Of a stretch of 64,000 nucleotides of DNA, positions 27,331-40,419 are shown piece by piece (position 1 is the stretch's first letter; the number at the start of each line of letters is the position of its first letter). This DNA is from Hydractinia symbiolongicarpus (lineage: Eukaryota; Cnidaria; Hydrozoa; Anthoathecata; Hydractiniidae). The stretch is taken from NCBI RefSeq assembly GCF_029227915.1, contig NC_079885.1, positions 28,771,001-28,835,000 on the forward strand. The letters run 5' to 3'. Both the position numbers and the translations under genes were made by a program. The notes under the pieces were generated by a model. It made no database searches, was not told the DNA's origin, and worked only from the letters and a program-made list of their open reading frames with translations.

Positions 27331-30300
27331 TAAAAAAGGACTTACATATCTACATTTTAAGTAACGCGCTACCACAGCGCCCAGTGTAATCACTGAGTTC
27401 AAGCAATCATGTCAAATTAAAAAGAATGTTTTTTCATGGAGTTCAATTGTCTCCTTTATCAGATTCATAAGGTCAAAGACCAAAGCAGTTCAATTAAGCC
27501 TCACAGTCAATCATTTCTCTGTTTAAAGCGATGCAACCTAGTAATATTAGAGAAATATCGCTAAACGCATGTTGGTGCAACTATGTGACGCAGATGTTGT
27601 ACCTCAAACGGACGGATGCCGTTGGAAGCTCAATGAAATGTAGTGTTTGAAACTGTCTCTATTCCTTCAGCGCGCACTAAGGGCTAGGATTGGTCTCACC
27701 GTAAAAAATGACTTATTAATCTAAGTTTTTAATTGAAGCGCTACCACAACGCCCAGTGTAATCTCTAAGCGCCAGGAATCATGTCAAATTAATAAGAATG
27801 CTATTTCTTGTAGTCCAATTGTGTCATTTGTCACATTTATAAGGTCAAAGTCAAAAATCAATTCAATTAAGCCTCACAGTCAATCATTTCTCTGTTTAAA
27901 GCGATGCAACCTAGTAATATTAGAGAAATATCGCTAAACGCATGTTGGTGCAACTATGTGACGCAGATGTTGTACCTCAAACGGACGGATGCCGTTAGAA
28001 GCTCAATGAAATGTAGTTTTTGAAACTGTCTGTATTTCCTCAGAGCACGCTAACGGCTAAGATTGGTTCCACAGTAAAACATGACTTACATATCTACATA
28101 TTTAAATAAAGTGCTACCACAGCGCCCAGTGTAATCACTAAGTTCAAGCAATCATTTCAAATTAAGAAGAATGTTAGTTCATGGAGTTCCATTGTGTCAT
28201 TTATCACATTTATAAGGTCACAGTCCAAAATCAGATCAATTAAGTCCCACAGTCAATCGTTTGACTGTTAAACGCGGTGCAACCTACTAATATCTGAAAA
28301 GTATCGCTAAATACGTGTTGGTACGAATATCTGACGCAACCGTTGTACATCAAACGGACGGATACCGTTAGGAACTCAATGAAATGTAGTTTTTGAAACT
28401 GTCTCTATTTCCTCAGCGCACGCTAACGGCTAGGATTTGTCCCACAGTAAAACATGACTTACATATAAACATTTTTAAATAAAGTGCTACCACAGCGTCC
28501 AGTGTAATCACTGAGTTCAAGGAATCATGTCAAATTAAGAAGAATGTTAGTTCATGGAGTTCAATTGTCTCATTTATCACATTCATAAGTTCAAAGTCCA
28601 ACGCAGTTCAATTAAGTCCCATAGTCAATCGTTTCACTTGTAAGAACAATGCAACCTAGTAATATCAGAAGAATATCGCAAAATACATGTTGCTACGAAT
28701 ATGTGACGCAACTGTGGTTACCCAAATGGACTGATTCCGTTACAAACTGTCTCTATTTCTTAAGCGCGCGCTAATGCTAGGATTAGTCCCACAGTAAAAA
28801 ATGACTTATTTATCTAAAGTTTAAAATGAAGGGCTACCTCAGTGCCCAGTGTAATCGCTGAGTTCCAGCAATCATGTCAAATTAAGAAGAATGTTATTTC
28901 TTGGAGTCCAATTGTTTCATTTATCACATTTACAAGGTCAAAGTCTAAAATCAGTTCAATTAGGTCACACATTCAATCATTTCACTGTTAAAAGCGATGC
29001 AACCTAGTAATATCAGAAACATATCGCTAAGTATATGTTGCTACGAATATGTGACGCAACCGTTGCACCTCAAACTAACGGATACCGTTAGAAACTCAAT
29101 GAAATGTAGTTTTTGAAACTGTCTGTATTTCCTCAGCGCACGCTAGCCGCTAGGATTGGTTCCACAGTAAAAAAGGACTTACATATCTACATTTTAAGTA
29201 ACGCGCTACCACAGCGCCCAGTGTAATCACTGAGTTCAAGCAATCATGTCAAATTAAAAAGAATGTTTTTTCATGGAGTTCAATTGTCTCCTTTATCAGA
29301 TTCATAAGGTCAAAGACCAAAGCAGTTCAATTAAGCCTCACAGTCAATCATTTCTCTGTTTAAAGCGATGCAACCTAGTAATATTAGAGAAATATCGCTA
29401 AACGCATGTTGGTGCAACTATGTGACGCAGATGTTGTACCTCAAACGGACGGATGCCGTTGGAAGCTCAATGAAATGTAGTGTTTGAAACTGTCTCTATT
29501 CCTTCAGCGCGCACTAAGGGCTAGGATTGGTCTCACCGTAAAAAATGACTTATTAATCTAAGTTTTTAATTGAAGCGCTACCACAACGCCCAGTGTAATC
29601 TCTAAGCGCCAGGAATCATGTCAAATTAATAAGAATGCTATTTCTTGTAGTCCAATTGTGTCATTTGTCACATTTATAAGGTCAAAGTCAAAAATCAATT
29701 CAATTAAGCCTCACAGTCAATCATTTCTCTGTTTAAAGCGATGCAACCTAGTAATATTAGAGAAATATCGCTAAACGCATGTTGGTGCAACTATGTGACG
29801 CAGATGTTGTACCTCAAACGGACGGATGCCGTTAGAAGCTCAATGAAATGTAGTTTTTGAAACTGTCTGTATTTCCTCAGAGCACGCTAACGGCTAAGAT
29901 TGGTTCCACAGTAAAACATGACTTACATATCTACATATTTAAATAAAGTGCTACCACAGCGCCCAGTGTAATCACTAAGTTCAAGCAATCATTTCAAATT
30001 AAGAAGAATGTTAGTTCATGGAGTTCCATTGTGTCATTTATCACATTTATAAGGTCACAGTCCAAAATCAGATCAATTAAGTCCCACAGTCAATCGTTTG
30101 ACTGTTAAACGCGGTGCAACCTACTAATATCTGAAAAGTATCGCTAAATACGTGTTGGTACGAATATCTGACGCAACCGTTGTACATCAAACGGACGGAT
30201 ACCGTTAGGAACTCAATGAAATGTAGTTTTTGAAACTGTCTCTATTTCCTCAGCGCACGCTAACGGCTAGGATTTGTCCCACAGTAAAACATGACTTACA

Positions 30301-31004
30301 TATAAACATTTTTAAATAAAGTGCTACCACAGCGTCCAGTGTAATCACTGAGTTCAAGGAATCATGTCAAATTAAGAAGAATGTTAGTTCATGGAGTTCA
30401 ATTGTCTCATTTATCACATTCATAAGTTCAAAGTCCAACGCAGTTCAATTAAGTCCCATAGTCAATCGTTTCACTTGTAAGAACAATGCAACCTAGTAAT
30501 ATCAGAAGAATATCGCAAAATACATGTTGCTACGAATATGTGACGCAACTGTGGTTACCCAAATGGACTGATTCCGTTACAAACTGTCTCTATTTCTTAA
30601 GCGCGCGCTAATGCTAGGATTAGTCCCACAGTAAAAAATGACTTATTTATCTAAAGTTTAAAATGAAGGGCTACCTCAGTGCCCAGTGTAATCGCTGAGT
30701 TCCAGCAATCATGTCAAATTAAGAAGAATGTTATTTCTTGGAGTCCAATTGTTTCATTTATCACATTTACAAGGTCAAAGTCTAAAATCAGTTCAATTAG
30801 GTCACACATTCAATCATTTCACTGTTAAAAGCGATGCAACCTAGTAATATCAGAAACATATCGCTAAGTATATGTTGCTACGAATATGTGACGCAACCGT
30901 TGCACCTCAAACTAACGGATACCGTTAGAAACTCAATGAAATGTAGTTTTTGAAACTGTCTGTATTTCCTCAGCGCACGCTAGCCGCTAGGATTGGTTCC
31001 ACAG
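27331..31004 (-). repeat. 1837-bp higher-order repeat, two copies
   Basis: 27331-29167 and 29168-31004 are nearly identical at an offset of 1837 bp (five monomers). Shared private features include CTTTATCAGATTCATAAGG and the GCAACTATGTGACGCAGATG variant of the hallmark box, which occurs twice in each copy. Confidence 0.9.
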
Positions 31005-31316
31005 TAAAACATGACTTACATAACTACAATTTTAAATAAAGTGCTACCACAGCGCCCAGTGTAATCACTAAGTTCAAGCAATCATGTCAAATTAAGAAGA
31101 ATGTTAGTTCATGGAGTTCCATTGTGTCATTTATCACATTTATAAGGTCACAGTCCAAAATCAGATCAATTAAGTCCCACAGTCAATCGTTTGACTGTTA
31201 AACGCGATGCAACTTACTAATATCAGAAAAGTATCGCTAAATACATGTTGGTACGAATATGTGACGCAACAGTTGTAACACAAATAGACTGATTCCGTTA
31301 GAAACTAAATTAAATG

Positions 31317-34300
31317 CAGTTTTTGAAACGGTTTCCATTTCCTCAGCGCGCGCTAACGGCTAGGATTGGTCCCACATTAAAAAATGAATTACATATCTAC
31401 ATTTTTAAGTAAAGCGCTACACCAGCGCCTAGTGTAATCACTGAGTTTAAGCAATCATGCCAAATTATGAAGAATATTAATTCTTGGAATCCAATTCTTT
31501 CATTTGTCACATCTATAAGGTCAAAGCCTAAAATCAGTTCCATTAGGTCCCACAGTCAATCGTTTCACTGTTAAAAGCGATGCGACCTAGTAATATCAGA
31601 AACATATCGCTAAATACATGTTGGTACGAATATTTGACGCAACCGTTGTACTTCAAACGGACGAACACCGTTAGACACTCAATGAAATTTAGTTTTTGAA
31701 CTGTTTCTACTTCTTCAGCGCAAGCCAACGGCTACGATTGGTAGCACAGTAAAAAATGACTTATTTATCTCAATTTATAAATGAAACGCTACCACAGCAC
31801 CCAGTGTAATCGCTGAGTTTCAGCACTGATGTCAAACTAAGAAGAATTTTATTCTTGGAGCCCAATTCTCTCATTTATCACATTTATAAGGTGAAAGTCT
31901 AAAATCAGTTCAATTAAGTCCCACAGTCAATCGTTTCACTGTTAAAAGCGATGCAACCTAGTAATATCAGAAACATATCGCTAAATACATGTTGGTACGA
32001 ATATCTGACGCAAGCGTTGTACTTCAAACGGATGGATACCGTTAGAAACTCAATGAAATGTAGTTTTTAAAACTGTCTCTATTCCTTCACCGCGCACTAA
32101 CGGCTAGGATTGGTCTCACCGTAAAAAATTACTTATTTATCTAAATCTTTTAATGAAGCGCTACAACAGCGCCACGTGTAATTGCTGAGTTCCAGCAATC
32201 ATGTCAAATTAAGGAGAATGCTATTTCTTGGAGTCCAATTGTCTCATTTATCACATTTACAAGGTCAAAGTCTAAAATCAGTTCAATTAAATCCCACAGT
32301 CAATCGTTTCACTGTTAAAAGCGATACAACCTAGTAATATCAGAAACAAATAGCTAAATACATGTTGGTACGAATATGTGACGCAACCGTGGTTACCCAA
32401 ATGGACTGATTCCGTTAGAAACTGTCTCTATTTCTTAAGCGCGCGCTTATGCTAGGATTAGTCCCACAGTAAAACATGACTTATTTATCTAAAGTTTAAA
32501 ATGAAGGGCTACCTCAGCGCCCAGTGTAATCGCTGAGTTCCAGCAATCATGTCAAATTAAAAAGAATGTTATTTCTTGGAGTCCAATTGTTTCATTTATC
32601 ACATTTACAAGGTCAAAGTCTAAAATCAGTTCAATTAGGTCACACATTCAATCGTTTCACTGTTAAAAGCGATGCAACCTAGTAATATCAGAAACATATC
32701 GCTAAGTATATGTTGCTACGAATATGTGACGCAACCGTTGCACCTCAAACTAACGGATACCGTTAGAAACTCAATGAAATGTAGTTTTTGAAACTGTCTG
32801 TATTTCCTCAGCGCACGCTAACGGCTAGGATTGGTTCCACAGTAAAACATGACTTACATATCTACAATTTTAAATAAATTGCTACCACAGCGCCCAGTGT
32901 AATCACTAAGTTCAAGCAATCATGTCAAATTAAGGAGAATGTTAGTTCATGGAGTTCCATTGTGTCATTTATCACATTCATAAGGTCACAGTCCAAAATC
33001 AGATCAATTAAGTCCCACAGTCAATCGTTTGACTGTTAAACGCGATGCAACTTACTAATATCAGAAAAGTATCGCTAAATACATGTTGGTACGAATATGT
33101 GACGCAACAGTTGTAACACAAATAGACTGATTCCGTTAGAAACTAAATTAAATGCAGTTTTTGAACTGTTTCTATTTCTTCAGCGCGCGCCAACGGCTAC
33201 GATTGGTAGCACAGTAAAAAATGACTTATTTATCTCAATTTATAAATGAAACGCCACCACAGCACCCAGTGTATTCGCTGAGTTTCAGCACTGATGTCAA
33301 ATTAAGAAGAATTTTATTCTTGGAGCCCAATTCTCTCATTTATCACATTTATAAGGTGAAAGTCTAAAATCAGTTCAATTAAATCCGACAGTCAATCGTT
33401 TGACTGTTAAACGCGGTGCAACCTACTAATATCAGAAAAGTATCGTTAAATACGTGTTGGTACGAATATCTGACGCAACCGTTGTACTTCAAACGGACGG
33501 ATACCGTTAGAAACTCAATGAAATGTAGTTTTTGAAACTGTCTGTATTTCCTCAGCGCACGCTAGCGGCTAGGATTGGTTCCACAGTAAAACATGACTTA
33601 CATATCTACAATTTTAAATAAAGTGCTACCACAGCGCCCAGTGTAATCACTAAGTTCAAGCAATCATGTCAAATTAAGAAGAATGTTAGTTCATGGAGTT
33701 CCATTGTGTCATTTATCACATTTATAAGGTCACAGTCCAAAATCAGATCAATTAAGTCCCACAGTCAATCGTTTGACTGTTAAACGCGATGCAACTTACT
33801 AATATCAGAAAAGTATCGCTAAATACATGTTGGTACGAATATGTGACGCAACAGTTGTAACACAAATAGACTGATTCCGTTAGAAACTAAATTAAATGCA
33901 GTTTTTGAAACGGTTTCCATTTCCTCAGCGCGCGCTAACGGCTAGGATTGGTCCCACATTAAAAAATGAATTACATATCTACATTTTTAAGTAAAGCGCT
34001 ACACCAGCGCCTAGTGTAATCACTGAGTTTAAGCAATCATGCCAAATTATGAAGAATATTAATTCTTGGAATCCAATTCTTTCATTTGTCACATCTATAA
34101 GGTCAAAGCCTAAAGTCAGTTCCATTAGGTCCCACAGTCAATCGTTTCACTGTTAAAAGCGATGCGACCTAGTAATATCAGAAACATATCGCTAAATACA
34201 TGTTGGTACGAATATTTGACGCAACCGTTGTACTTCAAACGGACGAACACCGTTAGACACTCAATGAAATTTAGTTTTTGAACTGTTTCTATTTCTTCAG

Positions 34301-35770
34301 CGCAAGCCAACGGCTACGATTGGTAGCACAGTAAAAAATGACTTATTTATCTCAATTTATAAATGAAACGCTACCACAGCACCCAGTGTAATCGCTGAGT
34401 TTCATCACTGATGTCAAACTAAGAAGAATTTTATTCTTGGAGCCCAATTCTCTCATTTATCACATTTATAAGGTGAAAGTCTAAAATCAGTTCAATTAAG
34501 TCCCACAGTCAATCGTTTCACTGTTAAAAACGATGCGACCTAGTAATATCAGAAACAAATCGCTAAATACATGTTGGTACGAATATGTGACGCAAGCGTT
34601 GTACTTCAAACGGACGGATACCGTTAGAAACTCAATGAAATGTAGTTTTTAAAACTGTCTCTATTCCTTCACCGCGCACTAACGGCTAGGATTGGTCTCA
34701 CCGTAAAAAATTACTTATTTATCTAAATCTTTTAATGAAGCGCTACCACAGCGCCACGTGTAATTGCTGAGTTCCAGCAATCATGTCAAATTAAGGAGAA
34801 TGCTATTTCTTGGAGTCCAATTGTCTCATTTATCACATTTACAAGGTCAAAGTCTAAATACAGTTCAATTAAATCCCACAGTCAATCGTTTCACTGTTAA
34901 AAGCGATACAACCTAGTAATATCAGAAACAAATAGCTAAATACATGTTGGTACGAATATGTGACGCAACCGTGGTTACCCAAATGGACTGATTCCGTTAG
35001 AAACTGTCTCTATTTCTTAAGCGCGCGCTAATGCTAGGATTAGTCCCACAGTAAAACATGACTTATTTATCTAAAGTTTAAAATGAAGGGCTACCTCAGC
35101 GCCCAGTGTAATCGCTGAGTTCCAGCAATCACGTCAAATTAAAAAGAATGTTATTTCTTGGAGTCCAATTGTTTCATTTATCACATTCATAAGGTCACAG
35201 TCCAAAATCAGATCAATTAACTCCCACAGTCAATCGTTTGACTGTTAAACGCGATGCAACTTACTAATATCAGAAAAGTATCGCTAAATACATGTTGGTA
35301 CGAATATGTGACGCAACAGTTGTAACACAAATAGACTGATTCCGTTAGAAACTAAATTAAATGCAGTTTTTGAACTGTTTCTACTTCTTCAGCGCGCGCC
35401 AACGGCTACGATTGGTAGCACAGTAAAAAATGACTTATTTATCTCAATTTATAAATGAAACGCCACCACAGCACCCAGTGTATTCGCTGAGTTTCAGCAC
35501 TGATGTCAAATTAAGAAGAATTTTATTCTTGGAGCCCAATTCTCTCATTTATCACATTTATAAGGTGAAAGTCTAAAATCAGTTCAATTAAATCCGACAG
35601 TCAATCGTTTGACTGTTAAACGCGGTGCAACCTACTAATATCAGAAAAGTATCGCTAAATACGTGTTGGTACGAATATCTGACGCAACCGTTGTACTTCA
35701 AACGGACGGATACCGTTAGAAACTCAATGAAATGTAGTTTTTGAAACTTTCTCTATTTCCTCAGCGCACG
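31317..35770 (-). repeat. 2582-bp higher-order repeat, second copy lacking one monomer
   Basis: 31317-33898 matches the sequence from 33899 onward at an offset of 2582 bp (seven monomers). At about 35185 the offset falls to about 2209 bp (33181 to 35390), so the second copy has lost exactly one monomer. That is the signature of unequal recombination in register. Similarity fades near 35770. Confidence 0.8.
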
Positions 35771-36284
35771 CTAACGGCTAGGATTTGTCCCACAGTAAAA
35801 CATGACTTACATATCAACATTTTTAAATAAAGTGCTACCACAGCGTCCAGTGTAATCACTGAGTTCAAGGAATCATGTCAAATTAAGAAGAATTTTATTC
35901 TTGGAGCCCAATTCTCTCATTTATCACATTTATAAGGTGAAAGTCTAAAATCAGTTCAATTAAGTCCCACAGTCAATCGTTTGACTGTTAAACGCGATGC
36001 AACTTACTAATATCAGAAAAGTATCGCTAAATACATGTAGGTACGAATATGTGACGCAACAGTTGTAACACAAATGGACTGATTCCGTTAGAAACTAAAT
36101 TAAATGTAGTTTTTGAAACGGTTTCTATTTCCTCAGCTCGCGCTAACGGCTAGAATTATTCCTACAGTAAGGAATTACTTATTTATCTAAATTTTTGAGT
36201 AAAGCACTACCATAGCGCCCGGTGCAATCGCTGAGTTCCAGCAGTCATGTCAAATTAAGAAGAATGTTATTGCATTTATTACAT

Positions 36285-38700
36285 TTATAAGGTCAAAGTC
36301 TAAAATCAGTTCAATTAAGTCTCACAGTCAATCCTTTCACTGTTAAAAGCCATGCAACCTAGTAATGTCAGAAAAATATCGCTGAACACATTTTTGGTAC
36401 GACTATGTGACGGAACCGTTGTAACTCAAACGGATTGATACCATTAGAAAGTCAATGAAATATAATTTTTGAAACAGTTTCTTTTTTAAGACGCGCTAAC
36501 GACTTCGATTGTTCCAACAGCACAAAATCACTTATTTATCTAAACCTTTTGATACAGAGCTACCACAGCGCCCAGTGTAATCGCTGAGTTCCGGCAATCA
36601 TGTCAAATTAACAAGAATGATATTGCTTGCAGTCCAATTGTGTCATTCATTACATATATAAGGTAAAAGTCCAAAATCAGTTCAATTAATTCCCACAGTA
36701 AATCGTTTCACGGTTAATAGCGATGCAACCTAGTAATATCAGAAACATATCGCAAAATATATGTTGGTACAAATATGTGACGCAACCGTTGTACCTCAAA
36801 CGGACGGATACTGTTAGAAACTTAATGAAATGTAGTTTTTGGAACTGTCTCTATTTTTCCAGCGCGAACTAACCGCTAGGATTGGTCCCACAGTAAAAAA
36901 TGACTTATTTATCTAAATTTTTATTTGAAACGCTACCACAGCGCCCAGTGTAACCGCTGAGTTTCAGCAATCATGTCAAACTAAGAGGAATATTATTTCT
37001 TGCAGCCAAATTGTCTCATTTATCACATTCATAAAGTCAAAGTCTAAAATCAGTTCAATTAAGTCCCACAGTCAATCGTTTCACTGTTAAAAGCCATGCA
37101 ACCTAGTAATGTCAGAAAAATATCGCTGAACACATTTTGGTACGAGTATGTGACGGAACCGTTGTAACTTAAACGGATACCGTTAGAAAGTCAATGAAAT
37201 ATAACTTTTGAAACTGTCTCTTTTTTTCAACGCGCACTAACGGCTTCGATTCTTCCAACAGCACAAAATCACTTATTTATCTAAACCTTTTGATAAAGAG
37301 CCACCACAGCACCCAGTGTAATCGCTGAGTTCCAGCAATCATGTCATATTAAGAAGAATAATATTGCTTGCAGTCCAATTGTGTCATTTATCACATATAT
37401 AAGGTAAAAGTCTAAAATCTGTTCAATTAAATCCCACAGTCAATCGTTTCACTGTTAAAAGTGATGCAACCTAGTAATATCAGAAAAATATCGCAAAATA
37501 TATGTTGGTACAAATATGTGACGCAACCGTTGTACCTCAAACGGACGGATACCGTTAGAAACTCAATGAAATGCAGTTTTTGAAACTGTCTCTATTGCTT
37601 CAGCACACACTAAGGGCTAGGATTGGTCCCACGGTAAAAAATGACTTATTTATCAAAAATTTTTAATGAAGCGCTACCACAGCGCCCAGTGTAATCCCTG
37701 AGTTTCAGCAATCATGTAAAACTAAGAAGAATATTATTTCTTGGAGTCCAATTGTCTCATTTATTACATTTATAAGGTCAAAGTCTAAAATCAGTTCAAT
37801 TAAGTTTCACAGTCAATCCTTTCACTGTTAAAAGCCATGCAACCTAGTAATATCAGAAAAATATCGCTGAACACATTTTTGGTACGACTATGTGACGGAA
37901 CCGTTGTAACTCAAACGGATTGATACCGTTAGGAAGTCAATGAAATATAATTTTTGAAACAGTTTCTTTTTTAAGACGCGCGCTAACGACTTCGATTGAT
38001 CCAACAACACAAAATCACTTATTTATCTAAACCTTTTGATAAAGAGCTACCACAGCGCTCAGTGTAATCGCTGAGTTCCGGCAATCATGTCAAATTAACA
38101 AGAATGATATTGCTTGCAGTCCAATTGTGTCATTCATTACATATATAAGGTAAAAGTCCAAAATCAGTTCAATTAATTCCCACAGTAAATCGTTTCACTG
38201 TTAATAGCGATGCAACCTAGTAATATCAGAAACATATCGCAAAATATATGTTGGTAAAAATATGTGACGCATCCGTTGTACCTCAAACGGACGGATACTG
38301 TTAGAAACTTAATGAAATGTAGTTTTTGGAACTGTCTCTATTTTTCCAGCGCGAACTAACCGCTAGGATTGGTCCCACAGTAAAAAATGACTTATTTATC
38401 TAAATTTTTAATTGAAACGCTACCACAGCGCCCAGTGTAACCGCTGAGTTTCAGCAATCATGTAAAACTAAGAAGAATATTATTTCTTGCAGCCAAATTG
38501 TCTCACTTATCACATTGATAAGGTCAAAGTCTAAAATCAGTTCAATTAAGTCCCACAGTCAATCGTTTCACTGTTAAAAGCCATGCAACCTAGTAATGTC
38601 AGAAAAATATCGCTGAACACATTTTGGTACGAGTATGTGACGGAACCGTTGTATCTCAAACGTATTGATACCGTTAGAAAGTCAATGAAATAAAATTTGG
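36285..38700 (-). repeat. 1485-bp higher-order repeat, 1.6 copies
   Basis: Four-monomer unit matching at an offset of 1485 bp (36381 to 37866). Private markers are CACATTTTTGGTACGACTATG, GTTTCTTTTTTAAGACGCG and AAATCACTTATTTATCTAAACC. The second copy ends at about 38700. Confidence 0.75.
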
Positions 38701-40009
38701 GAAACTGTCTCTATTTCTTCAGCGCGCACTAATGGCTAGGATTGGTCCCACAGTAAAAAATGACTTATTTATCAAAATGTTTTAATGAAGCGCTACCACA
38801 GCGCCCAGTGTAATTGCTGAGTTCCAGCAATCATGTCAAATTTAGAAGAATGTTATTTCTTGGAGTCCAATTGTCTCATTTATCACATTTATAAAGTCAA
38901 AGTCTGAAATCAGTTCAATTAGGTCCCACAGTCAATTGTTTCACTGTTAAAAGCGATGCAACCTGGTATTATCAGAAACATATCGCTAAATACATGTCGG
39001 TACGAATATGTGACGCAACCGTTTTACTTCAAACGGACGGATACCGTTAGAATCTCAATGAAATGTAGTTTTTGAAACTGTCTCTATTTCTTCAGCGCGC
39101 ACTAACGGCTAGGATTTGTCCCACAGTAAAAAATGACTTATTTATCTAAATTTTTAATTGAAACGCTACCACAGCGCCCAGTGTAATCCCTGAGTTTCAG
39201 CAATCATGTAAAACTAAGAAGAACATTATTTCTTGCAGCCAAATTGTCTCATTTATCACATTTATGAGGTCAAAGTCTAAAAAGGTCCTACAGTCAATCG
39301 TTTCACTGTTAAAAGCGATGCAACCTAGTAATATCAGAAACATATCGCTAAATACATGTTGGTACGAATATGTGACGCAACCGTTGTACTTCAAACGGAC
39401 GGATACCGTTAGAAACTCAATGAAATGTAGTTTTTGAAACTGTCTCTATTTCTTCAGCGCGCACTATTGGCTAGGATTGGTCCCACAGTAAAAAATGACT
39501 TATTTATCAAAAATTTTTAATGAAGCGCTACCACAGCGCCCAGTGTAAATGCTGAGTTCCAGCAATCATTTCAAATTAAAAAGAATGTTATTTCTTGGAG
39601 TCCAATTGTCTCATTTATCACATTTATAAGGTCAAAGTCTAAAATCAGTTCAATTAGGTCCCACAGTCAATTGTTTCACTGTTGAAAGCGATGCAACCTA
39701 GTAATGTCAGAAACATATCGCAGAATATATGTTGGTAGAAATATGTGACGCAACCGTTGTACGTCAAACGGACGGATGCCGTTAAAAACTCAATGAAATG
39801 TAGTTTTTGAAACTGTTTCTATTTCTTCAGCGCGCACTAACGGCTAGGATTGGTCCCACAGTAAAAAATGACTTATTTATCTAAATTTTTTAATGAGGCG
39901 CTACCACAGCGCCCAGTGTAAATGCTGAGTTCCAGCAATCATGTCAATTTAAGAAGAATGTTATTTCTTGGAGTCCAATTGTCTTATTTATCACATTTAT
40001 AAGTCAAAG

Positions 40010-40075
40010 TCTAATATTAGTTCAATTAGGTTCCACAGTCAATTGTTTCACTGTTAAAAGCGATCACAGCGCCCA
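40010..40075 (-). repeat. Truncated monomer joint shared with 50970-51036
   Basis: AAAAGCGAT is joined directly to CACAGCGCCCAGTG (joint at about 40064), deleting roughly 210 bp of the monomer. The identical joint occurs at about 51025, showing that the two regions descend from one rearranged ancestor. Confidence 0.8.
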
Positions 40076-40419
40076 GTGTAATTGCTGAGTTCCAGCAATC
40101 ATGTCAATTTAAGAAGAATGTTATTTCTTGGAGTCCAATTGTCTCATTTATCACATTTATAAGGTCAAAGTCTAAAATCAGTTCAATTAGGTCCCACAGT
40201 CAATTGTTTCACTGTTGAACGCCATGCAACCTAGTAATGTCAGAAACATATCGCAGAATATATGTTGGTAGAAACATGTGACGCAACCGTTGTACGTCAA
40301 ACGGACGGATGCCGTTAGAAATTCAATGAAATGTAGTTTTTGAAACTGTTTCTATTTCTTCAGCGCGCACTAACGGCTAGGATTGGTCCCACAGTAAAAA
40401 ATGACTTATTTATCTAAAT

